Made by a program: the position numbers and the translations under genes | The notes under the pieces: model-generated | The model's input: the letters and a program-made list of their open reading frames with translations, nothing else | Database searches by the model: none | Told to the model about the DNA's origin: nothing | Origin: Chitinophaga sp. CF418 | GTDB lineage: Bacteria > Bacteroidota > Bacteroidia > Chitinophagales > Chitinophagaceae | DNA: 64,000 bases | Direction of reading: 5' to 3' | Assembly (NCBI RefSeq): GCF_900142925.1 | Contig: NZ_FRCN01000001.1 | Coordinates: 868,001-932,000, forward strand | Shown: in pieces, positions 23,175 to 32,994 of the stretch | Layout: the number at the start of each line of letters is the position of its first letter | Numbering within the stretch: position 1 is the first letter of the stretch

Positions 23175-26100
23175 TTAGAAACTGGCGTTTAAGCTGAAAC
23201 CATAGCTGCGGGTAGCACCGGAAGAACCTTCATCTATACCTTGTTTTAACCAGCTACCACCCATTGGCGCTTCAGGATCAAGATTCTTCATAGTTCTGTA
23301 AACGTACATGAGGTTTCTTCCTATCAGCGACAGACGCAGGCTCTGTAAATGCAATTTAGCTGCGGCTCCTTTTGAAATGGTGTAGGACAGTACCAGCTCA
23401 CGCAATTTTGCGTAGTTATTCTTTTGTACGGCCGGATCATTCCAGGCTTGAGAATCATCATCAAACATATTCACGTAGTAATATCCTGCCTGAATGAGTT
23501 TAGTGTTTGGCTGACCATCATCAGTTACACCTTTCAGTATCATACCGTCATGATAAATCGGTCCATTTGGAGGAACAGTTGTATGGCTTGGCAGCTGAAC
23601 CATCTGACCGGCTGTATTAATATAATATGGGATACCGCCATGTTCCTCATCACGTCCCTGCAGTGTGCTCTTATACATACCAGCGCCGGTCTGATATTTC
23701 AGCGGCGTAGATACGATCTTTCCGCCAAAACGGTAATCGATCATGAAGTCGAGTGACAGGTTATGGTAGTTAATAGTGTTCGCGAAACCACCTACAATTT
23801 TAGGAAGCAGGTTACCTACTTTCTCATATTTCGTCTCGTCAATAGCATATACACCCTGAGCGTTGATCACGAAATTACCTTTGCCATCCGTTTTGCGGGG
23901 GTACATATAAATGTTACCAATCGGCTGACCTTTCTCGGCTACCACTTTCAGGGCGTTCCTTGCTACGTACAGCATAACGATCTGGTTTACACCTGGTGTC
24001 AGCGCTTCAACACTGGATGTATTTGTTGCAAAGTTCAGACGGCTGGTCCATTTGATCTTCCTTGACACAGGAGTGGCAGTCAACGCTACCTCCAGACCTT
24101 TACTGTGCAACTCACCTACGTTGGTGATCCTTGTGTTCGCACCATTACTTACAGCAACGTTCAAACGCATCAACAGGTCGGTCACACGGCTGTCATAGTA
24201 AGAGATGTCCACACCCAGGCGGTTATTGAGCATTTTTACTTCTGTACCGAGTTCCAGTTCTTTTTTCTTCTCTGACTTCAGTGACTCGTTACCGTAATTG
24301 CTCTGCGCTATCAACAGCGGCACAGAACCTTTAACTGAAGAAACCGGTTTCTGCGTATAAGTAACATTCGATTCAAACGGAGGAGGAGCATTACCTACGA
24401 GACCGTAAGAAGCACGTACCTTACCATAAGAGAAGATTGTTGGCAGATGGAAAGCTTCAGTAAAGACGAAGCTCGTGTTCATAGACGGATAGAAGTAACT
24501 GTTATTGCCGGCAGGAAGTGTTGAGGAATACTCCTGACGGGCAGTACCTTCCAGGAATAAGTAGTTCATATAACTCAGGTTCATGATACCCAGGTAAGCG
24601 TATTTAAACGCGCCACTACGCTGTTCTGAAGTATTCTGAATATTGTAGGAGTTATTGATACTGAACCAGTTTGCGGTAACCAGACCACCATTGGTAGATG
24701 AATTCTGGTCGCTGTATTGCTCTTTACGTGTCTGCAGACCAGCGCTGACTGAATAACCAAATTTCCTTGATTCCTCATCTCTTGCAAAGGTTAACAACTG
24801 GTCACTATAAAAAATAGAATAGCGTCCTTTGGCTACTGCATACTGACCAGTGCTGGATCCTGCATTGAACGCAATAGGATACTCGTTGTATTTCTTGGTT
24901 TCAATATTGATGCTTGTGAAGTCATTACCTACCCTGGTACGGAATTTCAGGCCTTTTGCCAGATCAATGTTCAATGTTACGCTGGACAATAAACGGTCCT
25001 GCTTTTCAATCTCCTGGTTACGCAGCTGATACCAAAGGAGATTCAGCACTTCTGACGGACGTATGTTATATTTTAACGCCTCATCAGGGTTGTACTGTGG
25101 CTTATCATATGGCACCCATTTATATCCTTTGGAAGTCTTAAACTTATCAAAGATGATCCCCATATCTTCCGCACGGGAGAAGAACCCGTTGTAATCGTTG
25201 AAGATACGAGCCATCTGCATCGGACGGTTGGTGATCTTTGTATTTACATAACCACCCACAACATCCAGGCTGATTTTGTTATGCAGCTTAATGGTACTGT
25301 TCAGGTTAAAGGTGTTACGCTGCTGATCACCGCCTATCTGAATACCTTTGTAGTCATTACGGGTATAAGAAAAACGGTAATTTGCTTTTTCTGTCATGTT
25401 CGAAAGGGATACATTCAAATTTGAATTGTATCCCTTCTGAAAGAGTTGTTTATAGTTGTCGGGTTGGGGTGAATAAGGATGCATACTACCATCCCACCAG
25501 GGGACCATCTGTCCGTCCATCTTCGGACCAAACTGGCCCCAGGCTCTAAAGTAAGGCCTTACCGTTCCATCAGTTCCTATGGGCACCCAACCTGCAGCGT
25601 TTGTATTTGAGCCGGCTGAAGTTCTGTCATACCCCGGGCCATAAACATTTTGATACTGAGGAGCAAACGCGATTCTCTCTGCGGTATGCGAATAGTTCAG
25701 ATCAACTCCCAAACCTCTTCCTTTCATACCTTTCTTGGTAGTAATTACCACAACACCACTCGCCGCATCAGAACCATACAGAGCGGTAGCACTTGCACCT
25801 TTCAATACGGTCAGACTTTCAATGTCTGCAGGGTTGATATCCAGGATACCGTTACCACGGATACGGTTATCAGCCCAGTAGTCAGCATTGTTTGTACCTG
25901 CCGCACCTTTTTCGTTGTTGTTCCTGATCTGCACACCATCAACTACATACAGCGGTTGCGTATTGTAGTTGAGGGAGTTCACACCACGTATCTGTAAGTT
26001 CACCGCACTGGTAGCACCACCGGGAGCAGTAGTGATCTTCACACCAGCAGCCTTACCATATAAGGCAGAGGCAAAGTTGGTGGCGCCAGCGGCAGTGATC

Positions 26101-26795
26101 TGTTCAGAAGTGATAGTACTTACTGCGTATCCGAGAGCCTTTTGCTCTCTTTTGATACCCAGTGCAGTTACTACCACTTCATTCATCATTTTTTCATTTG
26201 GCTGCAGCGTGATAGTGATAGCGGTTTTACCATTTACAGGAATTTCCTGTGTTTTAAAACCTACATATGACACTAACAATACTGCATCATCCGGAACGCT
26301 AATGGTAAATGCACCATTTTCATCCGTTGCTACCCCATCAGAAGTCCCTTTGATCTTTACAGAAGCCCCGATCAAAGCCTCACCAGTCTGGTCCAATACC
26401 TTACCGGTAACTTTAATTGCTTTTAGCTGAGCGCCTTTCGGCATAATAACAATCAGATTGTTGGACAGTTCCTGGTAAGTATAACCGGAATTGTTCAATA
26501 TCAGATCCATTACTGTAGTGATCTGTGCGTCTTTTACGTTAATATCTACTTTGCTGTCACTCGGAATGTTCCTGTTGCTGAACATGAAACGGTAGTCGCT
26601 TTGACTTTCAATTACAGTCAGCACCTTCTTAAATTCAACATCACGGAGGTTAAGAGTGATCTTCGTTGCGCGGGAACCCGCCAGTACGTTCAGACTCATG
26701 GTAAGCATTAGTCCTAGTACCAAATTCATAAGTAGCATTGGCTTTAAAAGCCCGTAAGGGATCTTTACGCCCCTGGGGCGTAGGATAAACGTCAT
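23175..26795 (-). CDS. SusC/RagA TonB-dependent transporter with STN domain
   Basis: The 1206-residue protein has an N-terminal STN domain (DVEFKKVLTVIESQSDYRF to NNLIVIMPKG, about residues 48-120). Next are a carboxypeptidase-like domain (GKVLDQTGEALIGASVKIKG), a TonB box region with VVVTALGIKREQKALGYAV, a plug and a beta barrel ending in Phe. STN domains signal through FecR to an ECF sigma factor. Those two genes lie directly upstream (27109-28894), so the trio should form a cell-surface signalling system that induces this operon when the substrate is present. It is the largest protein in the window and looks intact. Confidence 0.95.
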   Translation of the reverse strand: MTFILRPRGVKIPYGLLKPMLLMNLVLGLMLTMSLNVLAGSRATKITLNLRDVEFKKVLTVIESQSDYRFMFSNRNIPSDSKVDINVKDAQITTVMDLILNNSGYTYQELSNNLIVIMPKGAQLKAIKVTGKVLDQTGEALIGASVKIKGTSDGVATDENGAFTISVPDDAVLLVSYVGFKTQEIPVNGKTAITITLQPNEKMMNEVVVTALGIKREQKALGYAVSTITSEQITAAGATNFASALYGKAAGVKITTAPGGATSAVNLQIRGVNSLNYNTQPLYVVDGVQIRNNNEKGAAGTNNADYWADNRIRGNGILDINPADIESLTVLKGASATALYGSDAASGVVVITTKKGMKGRGLGVDLNYSHTAERIAFAPQYQNVYGPGYDRTSAGSNTNAAGWVPIGTDGTVRPYFRAWGQFGPKMDGQMVPWWDGSMHPYSPQPDNYKQLFQKGYNSNLNVSLSNMTEKANYRFSYTRNDYKGIQIGGDQQRNTFNLNSTIKLHNKISLDVVGGYVNTKITNRPMQMARIFNDYNGFFSRAEDMGIIFDKFKTSKGYKWVPYDKPQYNPDEALKYNIRPSEVLNLLWYQLRNQEIEKQDRLLSSVTLNIDLAKGLKFRTRVGNDFTSINIETKKYNEYPIAFNAGSSTGQYAVAKGRYSIFYSDQLLTFARDEESRKFGYSVSAGLQTRKEQYSDQNSSTNGGLVTANWFSINNSYNIQNTSEQRSGAFKYAYLGIMNLSYMNYLFLEGTARQEYSSTLPAGNNSYFYPSMNTSFVFTEAFHLPTIFSYGKVRASYGLVGNAPPPFESNVTYTQKPVSSVKGSVPLLIAQSNYGNESLKSEKKKELELGTEVKMLNNRLGVDISYYDSRVTDLLMRLNVAVSNGANTRITNVGELHSKGLEVALTATPVSRKIKWTSRLNFATNTSSVEALTPGVNQIVMLYVARNALKVVAEKGQPIGNIYMYPRKTDGKGNFVINAQGVYAIDETKYEKVGNLLPKIVGGFANTINYHNLSLDFMIDYRFGGKIVSTPLKYQTGAGMYKSTLQGRDEEHGGIPYYINTAGQMVQLPSHTTVPPNGPIYHDGMILKGVTDDGQPNTKLIQAGYYYVNMFDDDSQAWNDPAVQKNNYAKLRELVLSYTISKGAAAKLHLQSLRLSLIGRNLMYVYRTMKNLDPEAPMGGSWLKQGIDEGSSGATRSYGFSLNASF

Positions 26796-26884
26796 AACTT
26801 AGATGTTAAGGGTGATTAAAGTCTTTCAAATGTCAGGATTCGTTCAAAAAACCATTCATTCAAGGATATAAGTTTCTTTGCCGG

Positions 26885-26912
26885 GCAGGTACCATTTAAA
26901 AACGGTGCCTGC
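26885..26912 (-). terminator. Hairpin between FecR and SusC genes
   Basis: GCAGGTACC (26885-26893) and GGTGCCTGC (26904-26912) pair with one G-T mismatch. It lies in the 313-bp gap between the FecR and SusC genes. Otherwise the gap shows only AT-rich sequence and must contain the SusC promoter. Confidence 0.4.
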
Positions 26913-27108
26913 TTTATCTAGTAGTAGTCGATCTCTTTTCCCATAGACAAAATTTTAGGCGTTAATACTTTGTTTCTGGTGAAATGAACGAGCGAATACA
27001 TACGGTGTAATCATAGACATAGGTATCGGCTTTATAGGGTCCTCATCTCACCTTTCAATGTTTGAAAGGATACTTTAAAATCGTTTTTCTTTTTCCGTAC
27101 TTTCCTGA

Positions 27109-28158
27109 TTAATATATAACTATCGTCGAATCTTCTATTCTGTAACTGAAGTCTTCCGTCAGGTGCAGTGCGTTAAATGCTTCCACTACTGTTTCACCCT
27201 CCAGGATACCGGTAAATCTCAGCTGTTTCATACCACTCCGGTTAAAACGGATGCTGACATTATACCAGCGTTCCATCCGCCTTGCAAGTGATTCAAAATC
27301 TTCATCCTGGAAAACCAGTTTGTTCTGCAGCCAGGATGTTTCCATGATCACAGTATCCTTTTGCTGGAAGTAAGTCAGTGTAGTTAAAGCCGGTGCAGCA
27401 TCTTTCAGGCTTACTGACTTCTTTTTCCTGGGGTCATCATTGTTTACGACCAGTTTCTGAGATGGTTTCAGTACAATCTTCTCAGAAGGATTGTCTGCCA
27501 CCGTTACTTCTATTGCCCCTTTCAACAGGGTTGCTTCTGTTGACGTTTCGTTAGGATAGGATTTTACGTTGAAAGCTGTACCCAGCACTTTAATATCCAT
27601 ATTATTGGCATGGATGATGAAAGGCTTCTGCGCGTCGCTGTGCACATCAAAGAAAGCTTCCCCTGTCAGGTACACTTCACGGCTTTCCTGCGGGAAATTA
27701 GCAGCATATTCCAGCTTACTGTCCGCATTCAGCGTAACCCGCGTGCCATCCTCCATCATAAAGGTGGATTTCTCCCCTTTAGAGGTATACTTGGCTACAA
27801 GCGGCTCATGCAGTGAGTTGTAATAGTACACGCCGGCAGAGATCAGGAGCGCTACCGCAGCAGCAACACCAGACATCCATACCAGGCGGCCTTTACCGCG
27901 TACTGGAGTCATCAGTGGCTCAATGACCAGCTTACCGGCTTCTTTCTCCAATTCACTGATACGCGTTTGCACATTAGAAAAAAGTCCTCTGCTGTCAATA
28001 TGATCATGATGATTCTGGGCCCAGTACATGCGGAACAGCTCATACTGTCTGGCGAAGACAGCATCCTCACTCATGATATGTTTCAGTTCCTGGCCTTCTT
28101 CTGGTGTTGAATCACCAGCCAGGTCCTTTATAACAATTTCAAAAAAACGTTCACTCAT
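27109..28158 (-). CDS. FecR family anti-sigma factor
   Basis: The protein is 349 residues from ATG 28158 (MSERFFEIVIKDLAGDSTPEE), which fits the usual N-terminal sigma-binding helix; 27 upstream codons (Cys- and Leu-rich) are rejected. One membrane segment follows (VWMSGVAAAVALLISAGVYYY). The periplasmic FecR domain has KYTSKGEKSTFMMEDGTRVTL split motifs, LTGEAFFDV and VLGTAFNVKSY, and a C-terminal domain with LQNKLVFQDEDFESLARRME and FTGILEGE. It holds the ECF sigma factor inactive until the STN domain of the SusC partner signals. It lies 94 bp after the sigma gene. Confidence 0.94.
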   Translation of the reverse strand: MSERFFEIVIKDLAGDSTPEEGQELKHIMSEDAVFARQYELFRMYWAQNHHDHIDSRGLFSNVQTRISELEKEAGKLVIEPLMTPVRGKGRLVWMSGVAAAVALLISAGVYYYNSLHEPLVAKYTSKGEKSTFMMEDGTRVTLNADSKLEYAANFPQESREVYLTGEAFFDVHSDAQKPFIIHANNMDIKVLGTAFNVKSYPNETSTEATLLKGAIEVTVADNPSEKIVLKPSQKLVVNNDDPRKKKSVSLKDAAPALTTLTYFQQKDTVIMETSWLQNKLVFQDEDFESLARRMERWYNVSIRFNRSGMKQLRFTGILEGETVVEAFNALHLTEDFSYRIEDSTIVIY

Positions 28159-28252
28159 TGTCCGATGGAATAACCCTTTGTATATAAGACAACATTTAGT
28201 ACCTAATATGCTTACAAGGTTTAAAATTTTTTTTAACATATATATTAAAGGG

Positions 28253-28894
28253 TTAATTACCCATAAATATTGATATTATCAGCAATGTCGTTATAATACT
28301 ATCGGTAATATTATCCGAAGCCTGCTTGCCCGCCTTTTTCAGATAAGGCTCCATGGCGACTGTCATCTTTTTCATAGCGCGCAGCATCTGCGTATGCACT
28401 GTACGGGGCGATATATTCAGGATCTCTGCTACTTCCTTGTATTTCATCCCGCTTTCCTTCACCAGCCGGAATATAATGCTACACTGGCGGGGAAGGGATG
28501 AAATGGCCTGATCCATCCTGAAGAACAACTCTTTCTTTTCTAATTCCATCTCGGGAGATGCTGCATTTATCAACTGCGCACCACCCTCATGATCATCTAT
28601 ATTCACCAGTTGAAGACTGGAAAAACGCTTATTGTAGTTTAATGCATGGTTCTTTACAGCAATAAAAAGGTACGTCTCAGGTTTGAGAACGTCCCTCATT
28701 TTCGCTCTGTCCATCCAGCATTTTACAAATACATCGGAAACTATCTCTTCCGCAACTTGTTGATAATGAACGTACATTGTGCAAAACTTCACGAGCCTTG
28801 GGTTTAATTCATGGAAAAAAACCTCAAATGATTTTGGATCGCTATCAACAGTGATGCGCTTCCATAGATCATTTATATTAACCTCCTTTTGCAT
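28253..28894 (-). CDS. ECF RNA polymerase sigma factor, Bacteroidota type
   Basis: The 213-residue protein has sigma region 2 (FFHELNPRLVKFCTMYVHYQ, then QVAEEIVSDVFVKCW, with the DVF-x-x-x-W core) and region 4 (LPRQCSIIFRLVKESGMKYKEVAEIL, then NISPRTVHTQMLRAMKKM helix-turn-helix). It belongs to the expanded ECF group paired with FecR and SusC in this phylum. It drives transcription of the downstream operon when freed by FecR. A non-coding 190-bp stretch separates it from ferritin. No promoter is firmly recognised for the gene itself. Confidence 0.94.
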   Translation of the reverse strand: MQKEVNINDLWKRITVDSDPKSFEVFFHELNPRLVKFCTMYVHYQQVAEEIVSDVFVKCWMDRAKMRDVLKPETYLFIAVKNHALNYNKRFSSLQLVNIDDHEGGAQLINAASPEMELEKKELFFRMDQAISSLPRQCSIIFRLVKESGMKYKEVAEILNISPRTVHTQMLRAMKKMTVAMEPYLKKAGKQASDNITDSIITTLLIISIFMGN

Positions 28895-29039
28895 TCTAAC
28901 TTTTCATTATATTTCAGACAGCAATGTAGTAAAAGTATATGTCAAATAAAAATAATAAAACTTTCTGAATTAATTATTTATAATATATATTATCTGCCAT
29001 ACATTAGAAAAACAGGGGCTACTGCCGGGTAATAAAAAA

Positions 29040-29063
29040 CCCGCTCTGTTTGTGCAGAGCGGG
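29040..29063 (-). terminator. Terminator of ferritin gene
   Basis: CCCGCTCTG (29040-29048) and CAGAGCGGG (29055-29063) form a perfect 9-bp stem. On the minus strand it is followed by GTTTTTTATT, a good T run. Confidence 0.8.
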
Positions 29064-29086
29064 CATATAAATCATTGTAAGTCAGC

Positions 29087-29584
29087 CTATTGCTGTTCCA
29101 TTGTCATAATATCACGGTCAAAAAGGTACAAACCACTCTTGTCATCCCCGACCAATTCCAGTTTATCATTACACTCCCTGGCTACCCGTTCCTCTTCAAT
29201 CTGCTCATTTACATACCATTGCAGAAAATTATGGGTAGCATAGTCCTTTTCCTGCAAGGAGATATCCACCAGCTCATTAATGCTTTCACTCACCTTTACC
29301 TCATGGGCAAACAGCTCCTCAAACGCTTTTTTCAGGGAGACAAACGTCAGGACAGGTTGCGCCAATACCGGTATAATCGCAAAACCACCTCTTTCGTTGA
29401 TATAATGGATCAGCTTCAGCATATGGAAACGCTCCTCGTCGCTGTGCTTGAAGAAAAATTTTGTTACACCTTTCAGACCAGGCTGTATTTCTGCCCAACT
29501 ACCCATTGCCAGATAAGCCTGGGAAGATTGTGCCTCCATCGCCACCTGCTGGTTCAGGGCTTCCTGTATTCTTTGAGATAACAT
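29087..29584 (-). CDS. ftnA: Non-haem ferritin
   Basis: The 165-residue protein is a classical bacterial ferritin (FtnA type, not bacterioferritin or Dps). Ferroxidase ligands are visible: Glu in VAMEAQSSQAYL, Glu and His in HSDEERFHM, and Glu/Gln in YVNEQIEEERVA. It forms a 24-mer that oxidises Fe(II) and stores ferric mineral in the cytoplasm. It is monocistronic, with its own terminator. Together with the HmuY and haem oxygenase genes elsewhere in the window it points to active iron handling. No Fur box is clear. Confidence 0.93.
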   Translation of the reverse strand: MLSQRIQEALNQQVAMEAQSSQAYLAMGSWAEIQPGLKGVTKFFFKHSDEERFHMLKLIHYINERGGFAIIPVLAQPVLTFVSLKKAFEELFAHEVKVSESINELVDISLQEKDYATHNFLQWYVNEQIEEERVARECNDKLELVGDDKSGLYLFDRDIMTMEQQ

Positions 29585-29683
29585 GTTATTCGCTTTTAGG
29601 GTGAAAAATTGAACAGAATAAATGTACTGAATTTCCAGAGGCTGCTGAAATATAACACGCCCTCAGAATTGAAAATCATTACA

Positions 29684-30013
29684 TTACTTAACAAAATCCT
29701 CCCTGTGAGGACTAAACACATCTATCAGCACGCCCGGCTCCAGGCACAAGGCGCCATGCACCACATGCGGCGGGATATAATAGACATCACCTGCCTTCAG
29801 AACTTTTTTCTCCCCATCAATAGTGATCTCAAACACCCCACTTTCCACATGGGAGATCTGTGAGTGGTAATGCTCATGTAATGCCCCGACGGCTCCTTTC
29901 TGAAATTCCACCTTTACCAGCATCAGCTGCTCATTATAGGCCATTACTTTTCTGCGGATGCCCGGGTCAGGCGTTTCCCATTGAATATCTTTGTCTTCTA
30001 TAAAAAGGTTCAT
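29684..30013 (-). CDS. Cupin domain protein
   Basis: The 109-residue protein is a single cupin barrel. Motif 1 is GALHEHYHSQISHVESG, supplying His/His/Glu-like metal ligands, and motif 2 is KAGDVYYIPPHVVHGA, supplying the last His. Small cupins of this type bind sugars, metals or act as isomerases or regulators; the substrate is not determined. It lies 99 bp upstream of the ferritin start on the same strand, so co-expression is possible. The gap of 185 bp upstream (30014-30198) shows nothing definite. Confidence 0.85.
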   Translation of the reverse strand: MNLFIEDKDIQWETPDPGIRRKVMAYNEQLMLVKVEFQKGAVGALHEHYHSQISHVESGVFEITIDGEKKVLKAGDVYYIPPHVVHGALCLEPGVLIDVFSPHREDFVK

Positions 30014-30198
30014 AACCGGTTTATTTTCCGTATTTAAAGCCTCCGGGGGCCTTCCTGCACGAACTATCTGAAAATAAATAGCCCATAGCGTACCGCCCTT
30101 GTTGCGGGTTACTTAGCTTACCAATTTAATCATTGATCGGCTAATTACTGCACAACAATTTCGATCTGCTATGGACTATTTTTATAACTACCTGTGGA

Positions 30199-31332
30199 TT
30201 ATTTCAGTATTTCACTCAGACGTTTATCCAGCTCCTCCCCTCTCAGGTTCTTAGCCACGATCTTTCCCTCAGGGTCCAGCAGGAAATTCTGCGGTACTGA
30301 TCTTACGCCATACATCTTTGCAACAGCATTATCCCAGTACTTCAGGTCAGATACATGCGTCCAGGTCAGATTATCTTTATGAATGGCTTTCAGCCAGGCG
30401 TCATGACCATTAGGTTGATCCAATGATACACTCAGGATGGTGAACGGCTTGTCTTTGTGATTGTTGTACGCTGCCACTACATTCGGATTTTCTGCACGGC
30501 ATGGACCACACCAGGAAGCCCAGAAATCCACCAGTACATATTTGCCACGGAAGTCCTTCAGATTCACCGGTTTACCCAGTGTATCGTTCTGTGTGAACAG
30601 TGGTGCTTCTGCTCCAATGGCAGTACTCTTCCAGCTATTCAGCAGTTTTGCATATTCCTGACCGTTCTTGCTATTTTTCACATTGGCATCCAGGCCGTTG
30701 AACATAGATTCTATCTGACCAAGATCATCCGGCATGCCACCTGAATATTGCTGTAAAGCATCCAGGCTGATGATGGATTTAGGATTGTTCTTCACAAAAT
30801 CCACATAAATAACCTTTTCCTGTTTGCGGATATCCTCTACTTTCTGGTCCAGGTACTGGCGGAACTCCAGGGAGCCGCGTTTTTCATCATCGGCAGCCAT
30901 GTATTCAGCGTTCAATTGTCCGAAAAGCGCTCCTACCGGCTTCAACGCTTCCTGCAAGCGCTGGTTATCAGCATTTACTGGAGAGCCTGCAAAAGTGACT
31001 TTCTGCAATGAGTCAGGACTGCTCAGTGTAATTGTGCCTTTTTCAACATAGAAGATGATCATGTCACGGGCTCTGGGGTCAGCCGGCGGATTGACGTGCT
31101 TTAATACCATCATCGCCTGGGAAGGCCCATCCACCGTTCCCTTGAATTGAAATGCTCCGTCTTTTAACACGGCTGAGTCCTTTACGTCAACGCCTCCGTT
31201 ACGGTAAACAAGTTGTAGTTTGGCAGGTGCGTTCCAACTGCCGATTTTGCCCTTCAATACGAAATCCCCTTTCTGGGCTAACAAAATGCCTGGGGACAAC
31301 AGTAAAGAGAAGGCTACTAATAATTGCTTCAT
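30199..31332 (-). CDS. TlpA-like thiol:disulfide oxidoreductase with DUF4369 domain
   Basis: The 377-residue protein has a signal peptide (QLLVAFSLLLSPGILLAQ), an N-terminal DUF4369-type beta domain (LKGKIGSWNAPAKLQLVY, to about residue 130), a helical linker and a C-terminal thioredoxin domain. The active site is WASWCGPCRAENP with C-x-x-C, and cis-Pro is in RSVPQNF. Such proteins keep periplasmic thiols reduced, for example in cytochrome c maturation or extracellular protein folding. They are common and multi-copy in Chitinophagaceae, so the specific client is unknown. It appears monocistronic. Confidence 0.92.
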   Translation of the reverse strand: MKQLLVAFSLLLSPGILLAQKGDFVLKGKIGSWNAPAKLQLVYRNGGVDVKDSAVLKDGAFQFKGTVDGPSQAMMVLKHVNPPADPRARDMIIFYVEKGTITLSSPDSLQKVTFAGSPVNADNQRLQEALKPVGALFGQLNAEYMAADDEKRGSLEFRQYLDQKVEDIRKQEKVIYVDFVKNNPKSIISLDALQQYSGGMPDDLGQIESMFNGLDANVKNSKNGQEYAKLLNSWKSTAIGAEAPLFTQNDTLGKPVNLKDFRGKYVLVDFWASWCGPCRAENPNVVAAYNNHKDKPFTILSVSLDQPNGHDAWLKAIHKDNLTWTHVSDLKYWDNAVAKMYGVRSVPQNFLLDPEGKIVAKNLRGEELDKRLSEILK

Positions 31333-31489
31333 GCTGGTTTGGTTTGATTTTTTCGAGTATCACTAAAAATAGTAAATAAAAGTGAACCCAAACCGCGCCC
31401 ACAGGATGACCGGTAAAAAGACTGTATGAAATTCCGGCATAAAAAGCCTTTGATAAGCAGAACCAAGTATTATGAAGACGGATACAAGC

Positions 31490-32806
31490 CTATTCTATAC
31501 CCAGCTCTTTCTGGATCTCCTCCAGAGACCGCCCTTTTGTTTCAGGCATCACCTTCCAGATAAACAACAGCTGCAATAGCATCATACCGCAGTAGAACAC
31601 AAAAGAGTAAAATCCACCCATTTCACTGCCTGCCACAATAATGGGGAAAGTCCAGGAAATAATGGCAGCCATGATCCAATGGGTAAAACTACCCAACGCC
31701 CCTCCCTGCGATCTCACTGAATTCGGGAAGATCTCCGAAATGAACACCCAGATTACCGCCCCCTGGGAGAAGGCAAAAAAGGCAATGTATCCTATCAGGT
31801 AGATCAACACATTTCCACCCAGATGAGCGGGATCCCTGAATGCATAGGCAGTCAGGCCCAGGAACAGGATCATCCCCAGGGAACCGATCAGCAAAAGCGT
31901 TTTGCGACCGAATTTATCAATAACGGTCATGGCTAATAAGGTGAATAACAGGTTGGCAGCGCCGATATATACTGGTTGCAGATAAGCCTCCGCTTTACTG
32001 AAACCCGCCAGTTCAAAAATGCGGGGAGCATAGTACAGGATGGCGTTAATGCCCGACAATTGGTTGAACATAGCCAGCAAAACCGCATACAGGATCGGTT
32101 TTGCGTACCTCCCCTGGAACAGGTTCTCCTGGTGCGTTTTAACAGAATCCCTGATAGCCCTGATGGCGCCGGGAACATCCGGTTCCTGCAGGCGCTGCAT
32201 AACGGGCACTGCTTCCTCTTCCCGGTTGTTGAGTATCAGCCAGCGGGGACTTTCGGGGATAGTCCTTAACAATATCGCAAACAGGGCTGCAGGTACCACC
32301 ATGATACCCAGCATCCAGCGCCAGGAATCATCTCCCATTCCTACAAACAGGAAGTTGGTCAGGTAGGCGATGAAGATCCCACCCACGATATTCAACTGGA
32401 AGGAACCCGCCAGCCGGCCACGCAGCTGCGCCGGAGAGATCTCCGAAATATACATGGGTCCAACCACCGAAGATGCGCCCACTGCAACACCCGCCATAAA
32501 ACGGAACAACACGAATAACAACCAGGCGGAAATAGAGGCACAGCCGATAGCAGAAACAACATACAGTAAAGCGATGGCCAGCAATACCTTCTTACGGCCA
32601 TAAACGCGGGCGGGTATCCCAACCACCAGCGATCCGAGTACGGTTCCAATCAGACTGGAAGCAACGGTGAAGCCCAGCCAGAAAGGGCTGAGCGACCATA
32701 ACTCCATGATCGTCTTTTCCGCACCAGATATCACTGCGGTTTCAAAGCCAAACAGGAAACCACCTAATGCGGCGATTAATGCAATTCTAACAGGATAAGA
32801 AAACAT
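31490..32806 (-). CDS. MFS sugar porter (XylE/AraE/GalP-like)
   Basis: The 438-residue protein has 12 membrane segments and the sugar porter signatures. These are the first helix with GGFLFGFETAVISGA, the loop motif GRKK after helix 2, the RFMAGVAVGASSVVGPMYISE region, PESPRWL at the central loop, QLSGINAILYYAP in helix 7 and PETKGRSLEEI at the C-terminus. The sugar-binding Gln-Gln/Asn residues of helix 7 are partly conserved (FNQLSGINAI). It imports a hexose or pentose by proton symport across the inner membrane. It fits the neighbouring glycosidases as uptake for released monosaccharides, but the sugar is not identifiable. Confidence 0.93.
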   Translation of the reverse strand: MFSYPVRIALIAALGGFLFGFETAVISGAEKTIMELWSLSPFWLGFTVASSLIGTVLGSLVVGIPARVYGRKKVLLAIALLYVVSAIGCASISAWLLFVLFRFMAGVAVGASSVVGPMYISEISPAQLRGRLAGSFQLNIVGGIFIAYLTNFLFVGMGDDSWRWMLGIMVVPAALFAILLRTIPESPRWLILNNREEEAVPVMQRLQEPDVPGAIRAIRDSVKTHQENLFQGRYAKPILYAVLLAMFNQLSGINAILYYAPRIFELAGFSKAEAYLQPVYIGAANLLFTLLAMTVIDKFGRKTLLLIGSLGMILFLGLTAYAFRDPAHLGGNVLIYLIGYIAFFAFSQGAVIWVFISEIFPNSVRSQGGALGSFTHWIMAAIISWTFPIIVAGSEMGGFYSFVFYCGMMLLQLLFIWKVMPETKGRSLEEIQKELGIE

Positions 32807-32994
32807 GAGCGTAGTTTATTGTGATTATTGTGGAGCCGTGGGTGATCATAACGTTTTACTATAAGGGAAAAAAGTAAACATAAAAAATGGTAAATGCAAC
32901 TCTCAATATTTGAAATTCATATACCGCTTATTTGATATTGCTACGATAGTCACAAAATGCACCCTGCATCTTTGCGCAAGAAATATCATCCGAA

